Positions 18,241 through 25,877 of a DNA stretch of 51,167 nt are shown one piece after another (position 1 is the stretch's first letter; each line of letters opens with the position of its first letter). Position numbers and translations under genes: made by a program. The notes below the pieces were generated by a model that did not search any database, was not told where the DNA came from, and saw only the letters and a list, made by a program, of their open reading frames with translations. The stretch is from an uncultured Oscillospiraceae bacterium (GTDB lineage: Bacteria > Bacillota > Clostridia > Oscillospirales > Oscillospiraceae). The stretch lies in assembly GCA_944385545.1 (NCBI GenBank), contig CALWXQ010000006.1, positions 1 to 51,167 of the forward strand, written 5' to 3'.

Positions 18241-19119
18241 TCAATCCCCCGCGGCCTGTTTGATGAATAAGGTGGTCAGCGTGCAGAAGATAAACGCCTG
18301 GATACAGCCGCTGAACCAGTCAAAATACAAGCTGGGAATGGCGGGAATGCCCACTGTGAGCCAGGGATAATCCGCCCCCAGGTTGGTAAGCGCCGCCAGC
18401 GCCCCCAGCGCCGTCAGGATGATCCCTAAAACGAAGGGCAGCTTTTTCTTTCCCTTTTTCCCCAGGACGCCCAGTCCCACGCCCACAGCCGCGGTGACCA
18501 CCGCCACCGGCAGGCTGGAACCCAGCAGCCCGAACAGCGCGCTGCTGGCCGCCGTCAAGGCGGCGTAAATCAATGCGCTGATCACCGTACCGGAGAGGAT
18601 GTTGCCGAAGTGACGGCAGGCCATGGATACCGGGGTGAAGCACTCGCTCATCACATTGATGGGGGCCAGAATGAAAATGGGATCCAGGAATCCCTTCAGA
18701 TAGGACAAGATCCCCGATGCCTTGATCTTATGGTACGTGATCAGCACGAACACCACCAAGGCCCAGGCCAGTTCCGTCATCAAATCGGCAGTGGGGCTCC
18801 AGATCCCCAGCAGACTGATGAGATTGGAGACCACACTGGTCACAAAAATGGTGCCGATCAGAGGAATATACCGGTCGAACTCCGGCCCCATATTTCCCCG
18901 GACGAACTTGACCAGGGATGTATAGATCATCTCCGCCACCGCCTGCTTCCGGGAAATAGCGGTAACCTTCAGTCCGGAGCCCAGCCACAGGCACAGGCCG
19001 GAGATAATGAGCATCACCAGCCAGGCGGCGGTTACCGTTTGGGTAATTTGGACGGTGCCCAGCACGGGAACATTTTCAAAGGTCGCCAGGATCCTTGCGC
19101 CGTTGATCTCGACTTCCAT
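18241..19119 (-). CDS. atpB: ATP synthase a subunit, enlarged
   Basis: The a subunit carries the two ion half-channels and the stator arginine. It is 292 aa, longer than usual. Arg169 in SMACRHFGN is the essential stator residue, and SGCIQAFIFCTLTTLFI is the final conserved helix. Between them about 104 residues intervene, against roughly 40-55 in better known bacterial a subunits. The extra part (about 195-250) forms two further hydrophobic segments joined by a basic GKKGKKK turn. An AGGAGG site precedes ATG 19119. The insert lies inside the ion-channel region, so it is notable together with the Na+-type c subunit. Confidence 0.94.
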   Translation of the reverse strand: MEVEINGARILATFENVPVLGTVQITQTVTAAWLVMLIISGLCLWLGSGLKVTAISRKQAVAEMIYTSLVKFVRGNMGPEFDRYIPLIGTIFVTSVVSNLISLLGIWSPTADLMTELAWALVVFVLITYHKIKASGILSYLKGFLDPIFILAPINVMSECFTPVSMACRHFGNILSGTVISALIYAALTAASSALFGLLGSSLPVAVVTAAVGVGLGVLGKKGKKKLPFVLGIILTALGALAALTNLGADYPWLTVGIPAIPSLYFDWFSGCIQAFIFCTLTTLFIKQAAGD

Positions 19120-19152
19120 AATCGCTTCACCTCCTATGTGCCGCGAACGGTC

Positions 19153-19629
19153 TTACACTTCAAAGCTCTCCAGCCGCTCCGGCGGTTCCGGATCCTCCGG
19201 CGGGGAAGCCTTCGCGGCTGTGCCCGGAGAAACCAGCTTGCCCCGAAACTGCAAATAGAAAATCACCAGATTGGGAAACAGAATGGGAGCGACGCCCGCC
19301 ACAAAGTGGATCTGGGGAATCAGGTAGCAGGCCACTACCCAAGCCGCCTGGAGAATCAGGCGCAGATTGTAGCTGAACTGGAACCTGCGGCGCATCCTTC
19401 GCTGATCCTGGATCTGAGCCGCGCTCTGCACCGTCAGACACAGCAGGGCAAAATTGGCCACTGCCACCGCCGAGCCGCAGATCGCTCCCAGAAGAATCCG
19501 GCCCGGAGAAAAGCGTCCCACCCCCACCAGACTCAGCAGGAGCAGCGCGCCGATCATCAGCACGTCGCAGACAGCCGTCCCCCGGGCGATGCGGAGGATC
19601 TCCTTACGGGATGCGGATTGTAACTTCAT
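19153..19629 (-). CDS. atpI: ATP synthase subunit I (AtpI-like)
   Basis: A membrane protein of 158 aa with four hydrophobic segments, in the position of AtpI, which helps assembly of the c ring. Landmarks are AVCDVLMIGALLLLSLVGVG, then a polar Gln/Arg-rich cytoplasmic stretch, then two further helices and a Pro-rich acidic tail. Two starts are possible: ATG 19635 (MSMKLQ) and ATG 19629 (MKLQ). GGAAGG is better spaced for the second, which I use. It follows the AtpZ-like gene by a short gap and precedes atpB. Family assignment rests on the hydrophobic pattern and gene order. Confidence 0.7.
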   Translation of the reverse strand: MKLQSASRKEILRIARGTAVCDVLMIGALLLLSLVGVGRFSPGRILLGAICGSAVAVANFALLCLTVQSAAQIQDQRRMRRRFQFSYNLRLILQAAWVVACYLIPQIHFVAGVAPILFPNLVIFYLQFRGKLVSPGTAAKASPPEDPEPPERLESFEV

Positions 19630-19652
19630 AGACATCCTTCCTCTCCTTGGAC

Positions 19653-19910
19653 TCAGTTATGCTCGTTAAAGGAAACAGGGGGCTCTTTTTCCGAACCCGC
19701 CTCCCCGGCGGCACGGCGCAGTGCCCGCAGACAGGAGCGGGCCGTGGTGATGGAGGTGAGCAGTCCCAGAATCCCTCCCAAAACCGTCACCCACGTCCCC
19801 AGTTGGAACCTGTTCTCCAGCCAGGCCCCCAGAACCAGAAAAAACACCGTGGGGAACACCACAGAAAACCCGAACTGTCCGACCCACAGCAGCAAGCTCA
19901 GCAGCTTCAT
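19653..19910 (-). CDS. AtpZ/AtpI-type small Fo-associated membrane protein
   Basis: An 85-aa protein with two membrane helices and a short charged tail, the first gene of the atp operon. The pattern (GQFGFSVVFPTVFFLVLGAW, a turn LENRFQLGTW, then VTVLGGILGLLTS) fits the AtpZ-like 'F0F1-ATPase gene 1' family. Members of that family have been proposed to form Mg2+/Ca2+ channels with AtpI or to aid assembly. ATG 19910 follows GGAGGG. The operon promoter is about 35 bases upstream. Confidence 0.75.
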   Translation of the reverse strand: MKLLSLLLWVGQFGFSVVFPTVFFLVLGAWLENRFQLGTWVTVLGGILGLLTSITTARSCLRALRRAAGEAGSEKEPPVSFNEHN

Positions 19911-19921
19911 AATCCCTCCGT

Positions 19922-19941
19922 CGGTAAAGAAATCTTTACCG
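19922..19941. promoter_or_regulatory. Perfect palindrome in atp operon leader
   Basis: Nine-base arms (CGGTAAAGA and TCTTTACCG) are separated by AA. The site lies between the -10 and the GGAGGG of the first gene, at or just after the expected transcription start. It could be an operator or an mRNA hairpin next to the ribosome binding site. Confidence 0.5.
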
Positions 19942-19943
19942 TT

Positions 19944-19972
19944 ATTATAGCCATAGATCCTCGGATATGCAA
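19944..19972 (-). promoter_or_regulatory. atp operon promoter
   Basis: On the minus strand TTGCAT (19972-19967) and TATAAT (19949-19944) are 17 bases apart, just upstream of the first gene of the ten-gene operon. Confidence 0.85.
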
Positions 19973-20130
19973 GACGAAAAATATGAATAATCGATGAACT
20001 CCGAAAAGATTCTGAACGCCCGGAAAAAATACCTCCTGGGACTTTTCATTTTACCCAAAATGATGTAAAATAAAGCAATCAAGGGAACCAAAACGGTACT
20101 GCCGCCATACATTATCCCGAGGTGGTATTT

Positions 20131-20439
20131 GTGGGATGGTATTTTCTCCTGGCAGCGCTGGCAGCCTTCGGCACGCTGAGCATTCTGTGGATCCTGTTCG
20201 GATGGCTTCTGCCCCCGGCGGATCAGGGATGGCTGCTCTGCCCCGGCCGATCCGGGGAGCTTTCTTTTGTCCATATCTACCTGTGGCTGCGGGAGCTGGG
20301 GCTGGTGCGCTGTGCGCTGACAGTGGCGGATCTGGGACTGACTGAGGAAGAACATGCCTGGCTTGCGGAAAAAGGGATCGAATCATGCAGCCTTGACCGG
20401 CTTCGGGAAAGGCTTGGAATAGGAGCGGAAGAACATTGA
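20131..20439 (+). CDS. Small membrane protein coupled to recD2
   Basis: A 102-aa protein of unknown function. Residues 1-27 form a membrane helix (GWYFLLAALAAFGTLSILWI). The rest is a soluble domain with a hydrophobic strand-helix pattern and ends in an acidic tail. The start GTG 20131 is chosen because GAGGTGG lies five bases before it; a GTG nine bases earlier is also in frame. Its stop overlaps the TTG start of recD2 by four bases, so the two are translationally coupled and the gene is very likely real. I do not recognise a family. Confidence 0.65.
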   Translation: MGWYFLLAALAAFGTLSILWILFGWLLPPADQGWLLCPGRSGELSFVHIYLWLRELGLVRCALTVADLGLTEEEHAWLAEKGIESCSLDRLRERLGIGAEEH

Positions 20440-22646
20440 CAGAAGAACTGGAAGTGCTGCAAGGCGCCATCAGCGCCGTGGTCTATCAAAATCCGGATAA
20501 CGGTTACGCGGTGCTGCGGCTGCACATCGGCGGCGGCCAGAACGTCACCGTGGTCGGCACCGTTCCCCTGCCTGTGGTAGGCGAGCAGCTGATGGTCACA
20601 GGCCGGTGGGCCAATCACCCCAACCACGGCCGGCAGTTTGAAGCGGAATTTTTAGAACGGCTCATGCCCCAAAGCAGCATGGAGATTCTGAGCTATCTGT
20701 CCAGCCGGGTGATCAAGGGCATCGGCCCCAGGATGGCCGGCCGGATCGTGGAGGCCTTCGGGGATGATACTCTGAAGATCATGGAGCGGGAGCCTCTGCG
20801 TCTGGCGGAGGTGGCCGGGATCTCCCGGCAGAAGGCCCGAGAGATCGGGGAGACCTTTCGACTGCAGGTGGGGATGCGGCAGCTGATGGAGTTCTTTTCC
20901 CTACATCACCTACCTGCGGAGCTGGCGGTACGGGTGTATAAGCTCTACGGTGAAAGCGCCATTGAGCTGCTGTACGATGATCCCTATCTTCTGATGGAGG
21001 ATGGGCTGGAAGCCCCCTTCTCCGCCGTTGACCGGTTTGCCATTGAGCTTGGGGTCTCCGGGGACGATCCCCGGCGGGCGGAGGCCGGGATCTTGTTTGA
21101 ACTGAATCATAACCTTACCGCCGGACACTGCTTCCTCCCCGAGGACAAGCTGATACCCGCCACCGCCCAGCTGCTCAGCGTGGAGACCGCCGTGACTGCC
21201 CAGGCCGTGGAGCGGCTGCTGGAAGCGGACCGTCTGGTACGGCAGACCCTGACTGGGATCCGGGTGATCTACCTGCCCCGGCTCCACCAGGCGGAGTGCT
21301 TCTGCGCCCAGCGGCTTCTGGACTTTGCCGGGAACACCTTCCCCCCTCCCCGGAACCTGGAGGCCATGATCCGCCGCATCGGCACAGACAGCGGCATCGC
21401 CTACTCCGCGGAACAGCAGCAGGCCATCCGGGAAGCCGCCACCTCCGGTCTTCTGCTGATCACCGGCGGCCCCGGCACAGGTAAGACAACCATATTAAAT
21501 GGAATCCTGGCCCTGCTTGGCCAGATGGGGAAGCGCTGTCTGCTGACAGCCCCCACCGGTCGGGCCGCCAAGCGGCTGTCCGAGGTCACCGGCGAAGACG
21601 CCTCCACCATCCACCGGCTGCTGGAGGCCGGAATCGATCCCAATACCGGCGATATGTTCTTCGCCCGGGACGCGGACAACCCCCTGAAGGCCGACGCGGT
21701 CATCGTGGACGAGATGTCCATGGTGGATGTGGAGCTGCTCAGCGCCCTGCTCCAGGCCGTCCCTCAGGGTAAGCGGCTGATCCTGGTGGGCGACGCGGAT
21801 CAGCTGCCGCCGGTTGGCCCCGGCTTCCCCTTCAGCGACATGCTCCGCAGCCAGCAGCTGCCTACGGTCCGGTTGACGGAAATCTTCCGGCAGGCCCAGG
21901 AAAGTCTGATCGTTATGAACGCCCACCGGGTGAACCGAGGGGATATGCCGGATCTGAAAACCGTCAACAGCGATTTCTTCTTCCTGCGCCGGAACCACGA
22001 GCAGGCGGTCTGGGAGCTGATCCGGGATCTGTGCGCCACCCGGCTGCCTCGGAACATGGGCATCCCTCCCGAGCAGATCCAGGTGCTCTCCCCCACCCGC
22101 AAAGGCGGCGTAGGCACCATGCACCTGAACCAGGTGCTCCAGGAGGCCCTGAATCCCCCGGCTCCGGAAAAACAGGAGCGGCGCTTCGGAGAGTTTACCT
22201 TCCGGGAAGGCGACCGGGTCATGCAGATCCGCAACAATTATGACCAAATTTGGAAGAAAACAGACTGTAGCGCCGTGGGCTGCGGCGTGTTCAACGGAGA
22301 CGTGGGTACCATCCGCCAGATCGATCCGGCAGCGGAAACCATGACCATCGTCTTTGACGACCGGGAAGCGGAATACGACTTCACCCAGCTCAACGAGCTG
22401 GAACCGGCCTACGCCATGACCGTCCATAAAAGCCAGGGCAGCGAGTACCGTGCAGTGATCCTCTGCGTCTGGAACGGCTCGCCGTATCTGCTCAGCCGGA
22501 GCATTCTCTACACCGCCATCACCCGGGCCAGGGAGCTTTTGATCCTGGTTGGCCGGGAGGAGACTGTGGCGGTAATGACCCAGAACGCCAAAAAAAACCG
22601 GCGCTACACCGGCTTAAAGCTGCGCCTGGAAGGGAGGGCCTTATGA
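20436..22646 (+). CDS. recD2: RecD2-type ATP-dependent DNA helicase
   Basis: A 736-aa superfamily 1B 5'-3' helicase of the RecD2/YrrC type, which acts in DNA repair and replication-fork maintenance without RecBC. An OB-like N-terminal domain (VVYQNPDNGYAVLRL) is followed by tandem helix-hairpin-helix motifs (VIKGIGPRMAGRIVEAFG; VAGISRQKAREIG). The helicase core has Walker A GGPGTGKTTI, the DEMSM box, GDADQLPPVGPG, and motifs V/VI VHKSQGSEY and YTAITRARELL. The start is TTG 20436 behind AGGAGCGG, inside the end of the preceding gene. It overlaps comF by four bases. Confidence 0.95.
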   Translation: MTEELEVLQGAISAVVYQNPDNGYAVLRLHIGGGQNVTVVGTVPLPVVGEQLMVTGRWANHPNHGRQFEAEFLERLMPQSSMEILSYLSSRVIKGIGPRMAGRIVEAFGDDTLKIMEREPLRLAEVAGISRQKAREIGETFRLQVGMRQLMEFFSLHHLPAELAVRVYKLYGESAIELLYDDPYLLMEDGLEAPFSAVDRFAIELGVSGDDPRRAEAGILFELNHNLTAGHCFLPEDKLIPATAQLLSVETAVTAQAVERLLEADRLVRQTLTGIRVIYLPRLHQAECFCAQRLLDFAGNTFPPPRNLEAMIRRIGTDSGIAYSAEQQQAIREAATSGLLLITGGPGTGKTTILNGILALLGQMGKRCLLTAPTGRAAKRLSEVTGEDASTIHRLLEAGIDPNTGDMFFARDADNPLKADAVIVDEMSMVDVELLSALLQAVPQGKRLILVGDADQLPPVGPGFPFSDMLRSQQLPTVRLTEIFRQAQESLIVMNAHRVNRGDMPDLKTVNSDFFFLRRNHEQAVWELIRDLCATRLPRNMGIPPEQIQVLSPTRKGGVGTMHLNQVLQEALNPPAPEKQERRFGEFTFREGDRVMQIRNNYDQIWKKTDCSAVGCGVFNGDVGTIRQIDPAAETMTIVFDDREAEYDFTQLNELEPAYAMTVHKSQGSEYRAVILCVWNGSPYLLSRSILYTAITRARELLILVGREETVAVMTQNAKKNRRYTGLKLRLEGRAL

Positions 22647-23296
22647 ATCTCCTGGGCCGGATCGGCAAGCTCCTGTTTCCGGACAAATGCGTCCTGTGCG
22701 GCAGCCTCCTTCCCAGGGGTACCCAGGATCTTTGCCCGGAATGCCGTTCCCAGCCGTCTTTTATTCCCCGGAGCAAATATCGGCCGCAATTTCTTGACAG
22801 TTTCACCGCGGTCTGGTATTATGAAGGGAGAGTCAGAAGAAGCATTCTGCGGTATAAATTCTACAATGCCAGGAGTTTTTCCGTCAGCTACGGAAGGCTG
22901 CTGGCTATGAAGTTGCTGGACGAGTACCCCGAGGGGTTCGACCTGCTCACCTGGATCCCCATCAGTCCCCTGCGCAGGCTTCGCCGGGGCTATGACCAGG
23001 TGCAGCTGTTGGCCGCAGCCACGGGGCGGGAATTGGGGATTGCCCCCACGCCCCTTCTTCGTAAAATTCGTCACAATCGCTCCCAATCCGGTCTTCGCGA
23101 TGACGCGGCTCGCCGCGCCAACGTGCGCGGCGTCTATCGGCTCACGGATCGGGCCGCCGTTGCCGGGAAGCGGATCCTTCTTTTGGACGACGTCCTGACC
23201 ACAGGCGCCACCGCCGGAGAGGCTGCCCGGGTGCTTCGGAGCGCCGGAGCGAAGGAAGTTCACTGCGCCGTGATCGCGGCGGCACGAAAGGAATAG
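22643..23296 (+). CDS. comF: ComF-family phosphoribosyltransferase-like protein
   Basis: A 217-aa ComF/GntX-type protein linked in other bacteria to DNA uptake and recombination. An N-terminal zinc finger CVLC...CPEC (about residues 15-35) is followed by the double-psi region and a type I phosphoribosyltransferase domain with the PRPP loop ILLLDDVLTTGAT (about 176-188). RRLRRGYDQVQLLA and NRSQSGLRDDAARR are the standard ComF motifs. It overlaps recD2 by four bases and lies eight bases before mreB, forming one unit. Confidence 0.92.
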   Translation: MNLLGRIGKLLFPDKCVLCGSLLPRGTQDLCPECRSQPSFIPRSKYRPQFLDSFTAVWYYEGRVRRSILRYKFYNARSFSVSYGRLLAMKLLDEYPEGFDLLTWIPISPLRRLRRGYDQVQLLAAATGRELGIAPTPLLRKIRHNRSQSGLRDDAARRANVRGVYRLTDRAAVAGKRILLLDDVLTTGATAGEAARVLRSAGAKEVHCAVIAAARKE

Positions 23297-23303
23297 CGTT
23301 ATT

Positions 23304-24341
23304 ATGTTTTTGTTTTCCAATGACCTGGGCGTTGACCTGGGTACATCCAATGTTCTGATCTACGCCGACGGAAAGGGCCTTGTGGTTCGAGAGCCCTCCG
23401 TGGTAGCCGTGGACAAGAATACCGGCAAGATCCTGCAGGTGGGCGCTGCCGCCCGGAATATGCTGGGCCGTACCCCCGGCAACGTGGTCGCCATGCACCC
23501 GCTGAAGGACGGCATCGTCTCCGACCATGAAATGACCGTCCGGATGCTGCAGGAGATGTTCAAAACCGCCACCAAGGCGTCGGTGTTCACCCCCAAGCCC
23601 AGAGTGGTCATTTCCGTTCCCTCTGGCGTATCCGAGGTGGAGGAGCGCTCTGTAATCAACGCCGCCATCGAAGCCGGCGCCCGCCGTGTCTTCCTGATCG
23701 AGGAGCCTCTGGCCGCCGGCCTGGGCGCCGGTCTGGACATTCGGGGCGCCAGCGGCCACCTGGTGGTGGATATCGGCGGCGGCACCACGGATATCGCGGT
23801 GCTGAGCATGAACGGCGTCGCCGTATCCTCCTCTTTGAAAATCGCCGGCAATTACTTTGATGAAATGATCGCCCGGTATGTCCGCCGTCAGCACAGCGTG
23901 GTCATTGGCCAGGTCACCGCCGAGAGCGTGAAGATCCAGATCGGCCAGGTATACCCCCGGGATGAGGAGCGGAGCATGAACGTCAAGGGCCGGGATGCCA
24001 AAACCGGCATGCCCAAGATGGTCACCCTGACCTCCACGGAGATCTACGAAGTTCTCCGCCGTCCCGCCCGGATGATCGCGGACGAGGTTCTGTCCGTTAT
24101 GGAGCAGACCAGTCCGGAGCTGGTGTCCGACATTTCCGAGAACGGTATCACCATCACCGGCGGCTGCGGCCAGATCTGGGGTATGGATCTGCTGCTCATG
24201 GAGCGCACCGGCATCGCCTGCATCCTGGCGGACGATCCGGATTCCTGCACCGCTTACGGCGCAGGCAAGAGCCTTGCCTGGATCAACAACATGCAGGAAG
24301 GCCCCATCAACATCGCCCGCCGCCGGGCCATGCGGGGATAA
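23304..24341 (+). CDS. mreB: MreB/Mbl rod-shape actin homologue
   Basis: A 345-aa bacterial actin that forms membrane-bound filaments guiding cell-wall elongation. Phosphate 1 motif DLGVDLGTSNVLIY, VISVPSGVSEVEERSV, the phosphate 2 motif VVDIGGGTTDIAVLS, and the adenosine motif ITGGCGQIWGMDLLL are all present. mreC and mreD do not follow, so this may be an Mbl-like or MreBH-like paralogue. The ATG follows AAAGGAA inside the end of comF. Confidence 0.93.
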   Translation: MFLFSNDLGVDLGTSNVLIYADGKGLVVREPSVVAVDKNTGKILQVGAAARNMLGRTPGNVVAMHPLKDGIVSDHEMTVRMLQEMFKTATKASVFTPKPRVVISVPSGVSEVEERSVINAAIEAGARRVFLIEEPLAAGLGAGLDIRGASGHLVVDIGGGTTDIAVLSMNGVAVSSSLKIAGNYFDEMIARYVRRQHSVVIGQVTAESVKIQIGQVYPRDEERSMNVKGRDAKTGMPKMVTLTSTEIYEVLRRPARMIADEVLSVMEQTSPELVSDISENGITITGGCGQIWGMDLLLMERTGIACILADDPDSCTAYGAGKSLAWINNMQEGPINIARRRAMRG

Positions 24342-24368
24342 CCGCCGTCAGAATCGGAGGGAAGCCAT

Positions 24369-24869
24369 ATGACCAGGAAGACATGCTACGGCTGGAGCGC
24401 CATCACGTTGATCGGCTGGATTTACGCCGTTTTGGGCGGGGTTTTTCTGACCCTTGGGATCATCCTGGCCCTGACAAACCCGATGGCCAATTCTCTTCTG
24501 TTTCTTCTTATCTTCGGGGGAATCGGCGGGCTTTTCCTGATTTTGGGGATAATCTTTTTGCTTTACACCCTGGGAAGGCAGCGCCGGGCGCAGCGGCTGA
24601 TCGCCGCGGGCCGATACGTCTGGGGGGAAGTGGCGGAAGTCCGGCCGGATTACAACGTGCGCATCAACGGCCGCCATCCCTATGTGATTTCCGTAAAATA
24701 CTTAGATCCCCAGGGACGGGTCCATATTTTCAAAAGCCCCGGCATCCGCGCCTTCTGCGATTCCTCCCTGTTGGGTAAGCCTGTCAGAATCTACATTGAT
24801 AGCGACGCCTATCGCCACTACTATGTGGACGTGGATCCCATTTTGCCCAATGTGATCGAACATGATTAA
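24369..24869 (+). CDS. Hypothetical membrane protein (DUF3592-like)
   Basis: A 166-aa protein with two N-terminal membrane helices (about residues 11-36 and 42-68), a basic GRQRRAQRLI stretch, and a C-terminal beta-rich domain. That domain has alternating hydrophobic residues and GEVAEVRPDYNVRINGRHPY, resembling DUF3592-type domains. The function is unknown. ATG 24369 follows GGAGG. It is the last gene of the recD2-comF-mreB run before a strong terminator. Confidence 0.75.
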   Translation: MTRKTCYGWSAITLIGWIYAVLGGVFLTLGIILALTNPMANSLLFLLIFGGIGGLFLILGIIFLLYTLGRQRRAQRLIAAGRYVWGEVAEVRPDYNVRINGRHPYVISVKYLDPQGRVHIFKSPGIRAFCDSSLLGKPVRIYIDSDAYRHYYVDVDPILPNVIEHD

Positions 24870-24900
24870 AGCCCGGAGCCATGGCTCCGGGCTTTGGTTT
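24868..24900 (+). terminator. Terminator after the 24369 gene
   Basis: Thirteen-base self-complementary arms (24868-24880 and 24883-24895) are followed by GGTTTT. The stem overlaps the stop codon of the preceding gene and abuts the convergent gene's stop. Confidence 0.75.
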
Positions 24901-25580
24901 TATAGAAAATCCTGATGTTCCCCATCGGTGCTCCAGGTGGTTCGGCTGGACTGATTGGGGATATAGGGATCCGACGGCCGTCTGGGGGGCATGCCCAAAT
25001 CCTTATTGCGGTTGAAGAACAGGAAGAAGGGTTCCGTTATGCCCACCAAAATGCTCAGCACCAGATACAGCGTGCTGTTGCCGGGATCCAGAGAGCGGTA
25101 CACATCGTACAGCGCCATAAACCGGATGATGGCGCAGGCAATCTCCACCGCGGCCCAAAGCACGCACAGTCCCAGCATACCGGCCAGCATCCCCACAACC
25201 ATCTCCATCATGGCATCCTCGCTTACTCCGGCGCCAGAGCCCAGAATCATCTGAACCAGCACCGAGATCGCCATCACAAACATGGCGATCCCCACCACCG
25301 TGCTGAGAATGCCCAGGATCAGCAGGGTCTTGCGCTTGGACTTATTTTCCCCCCGCACCACATATTGATACTGGTCGGACAGCGATCCCAGAACCCAGTA
25401 ATCCGCCACAGGCACCCAGGCCAGCCAGGGATGGTGAATCCCCCGGCGCTTGGCAATGGCGTATAATCCTATGGCAGAGAGCACATAGGTGGCGATGCTC
25501 AGCACGGCGGAAGGAAGCGTGGTCACCAAACCCGACGCCAGCGCGGCAACGGTTTCCTGCATTTCATATGTATAGACCAT
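24900..25580 (-). CDS. Hypothetical multi-spanning membrane protein
   Basis: A 226-aa protein with about five hydrophobic segments: one at residues 10-40, two in the middle around GILSTVVGIAMFVMAISVLV and VVGMLAGMLGLCVLWAAVEI, and one near LYLVLSILVGI. The cytosolic tail contains NRNKDLGMPPRR. The ATG at 25580 is preferred because GGGGG lies nine bases upstream; ATG 25604 lacks a ribosome binding site. I do not recognise a characterised family. It is a single gene convergent with the previous unit. Confidence 0.75.
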   Translation of the reverse strand: MVYTYEMQETVAALASGLVTTLPSAVLSIATYVLSAIGLYAIAKRRGIHHPWLAWVPVADYWVLGSLSDQYQYVVRGENKSKRKTLLILGILSTVVGIAMFVMAISVLVQMILGSGAGVSEDAMMEMVVGMLAGMLGLCVLWAAVEIACAIIRFMALYDVYRSLDPGNSTLYLVLSILVGITEPFFLFFNRNKDLGMPPRRPSDPYIPNQSSRTTWSTDGEHQDFL

Positions 25581-25834
25581 ACTTGGATACCCCCTGTTTT
25601 CCATAACAATCTCTAAGGAAGCTGTGAAACCGTGGTTTTCGGCTGATACGGAAATGGTTTGCCCAACCGCGCAATTCCAAAAGGCCGCGCAAACGGCTCC
25701 CGGTATCCGTCCCTGCCGGTTTCCCCAGACATTCCCTTATGGTGACAGTTTACCACAACACCGCCCGGAAAGCAACAGATTTTTCCGCATGCGGTCTTCC
25801 CACCCCCATTGTCTGCGGTTCCATATTGCAAAGC

Positions 25835-25865
25835 AAAGGAGCGCACGGCGTTCGGGCGCTCCTTT
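25835..25865 (-). terminator. htpG terminator
   Basis: Ten-bp arms (25835-25844 and 25856-25865) are G+C-rich. On the minus strand TTTGCTTTGC runs on from the stem. It starts 12 bases after the htpG stop. The rest of the gap back to 25605 shows no gene. Confidence 0.75.
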
Positions 25866-25877
25866 GGATATTTCATA

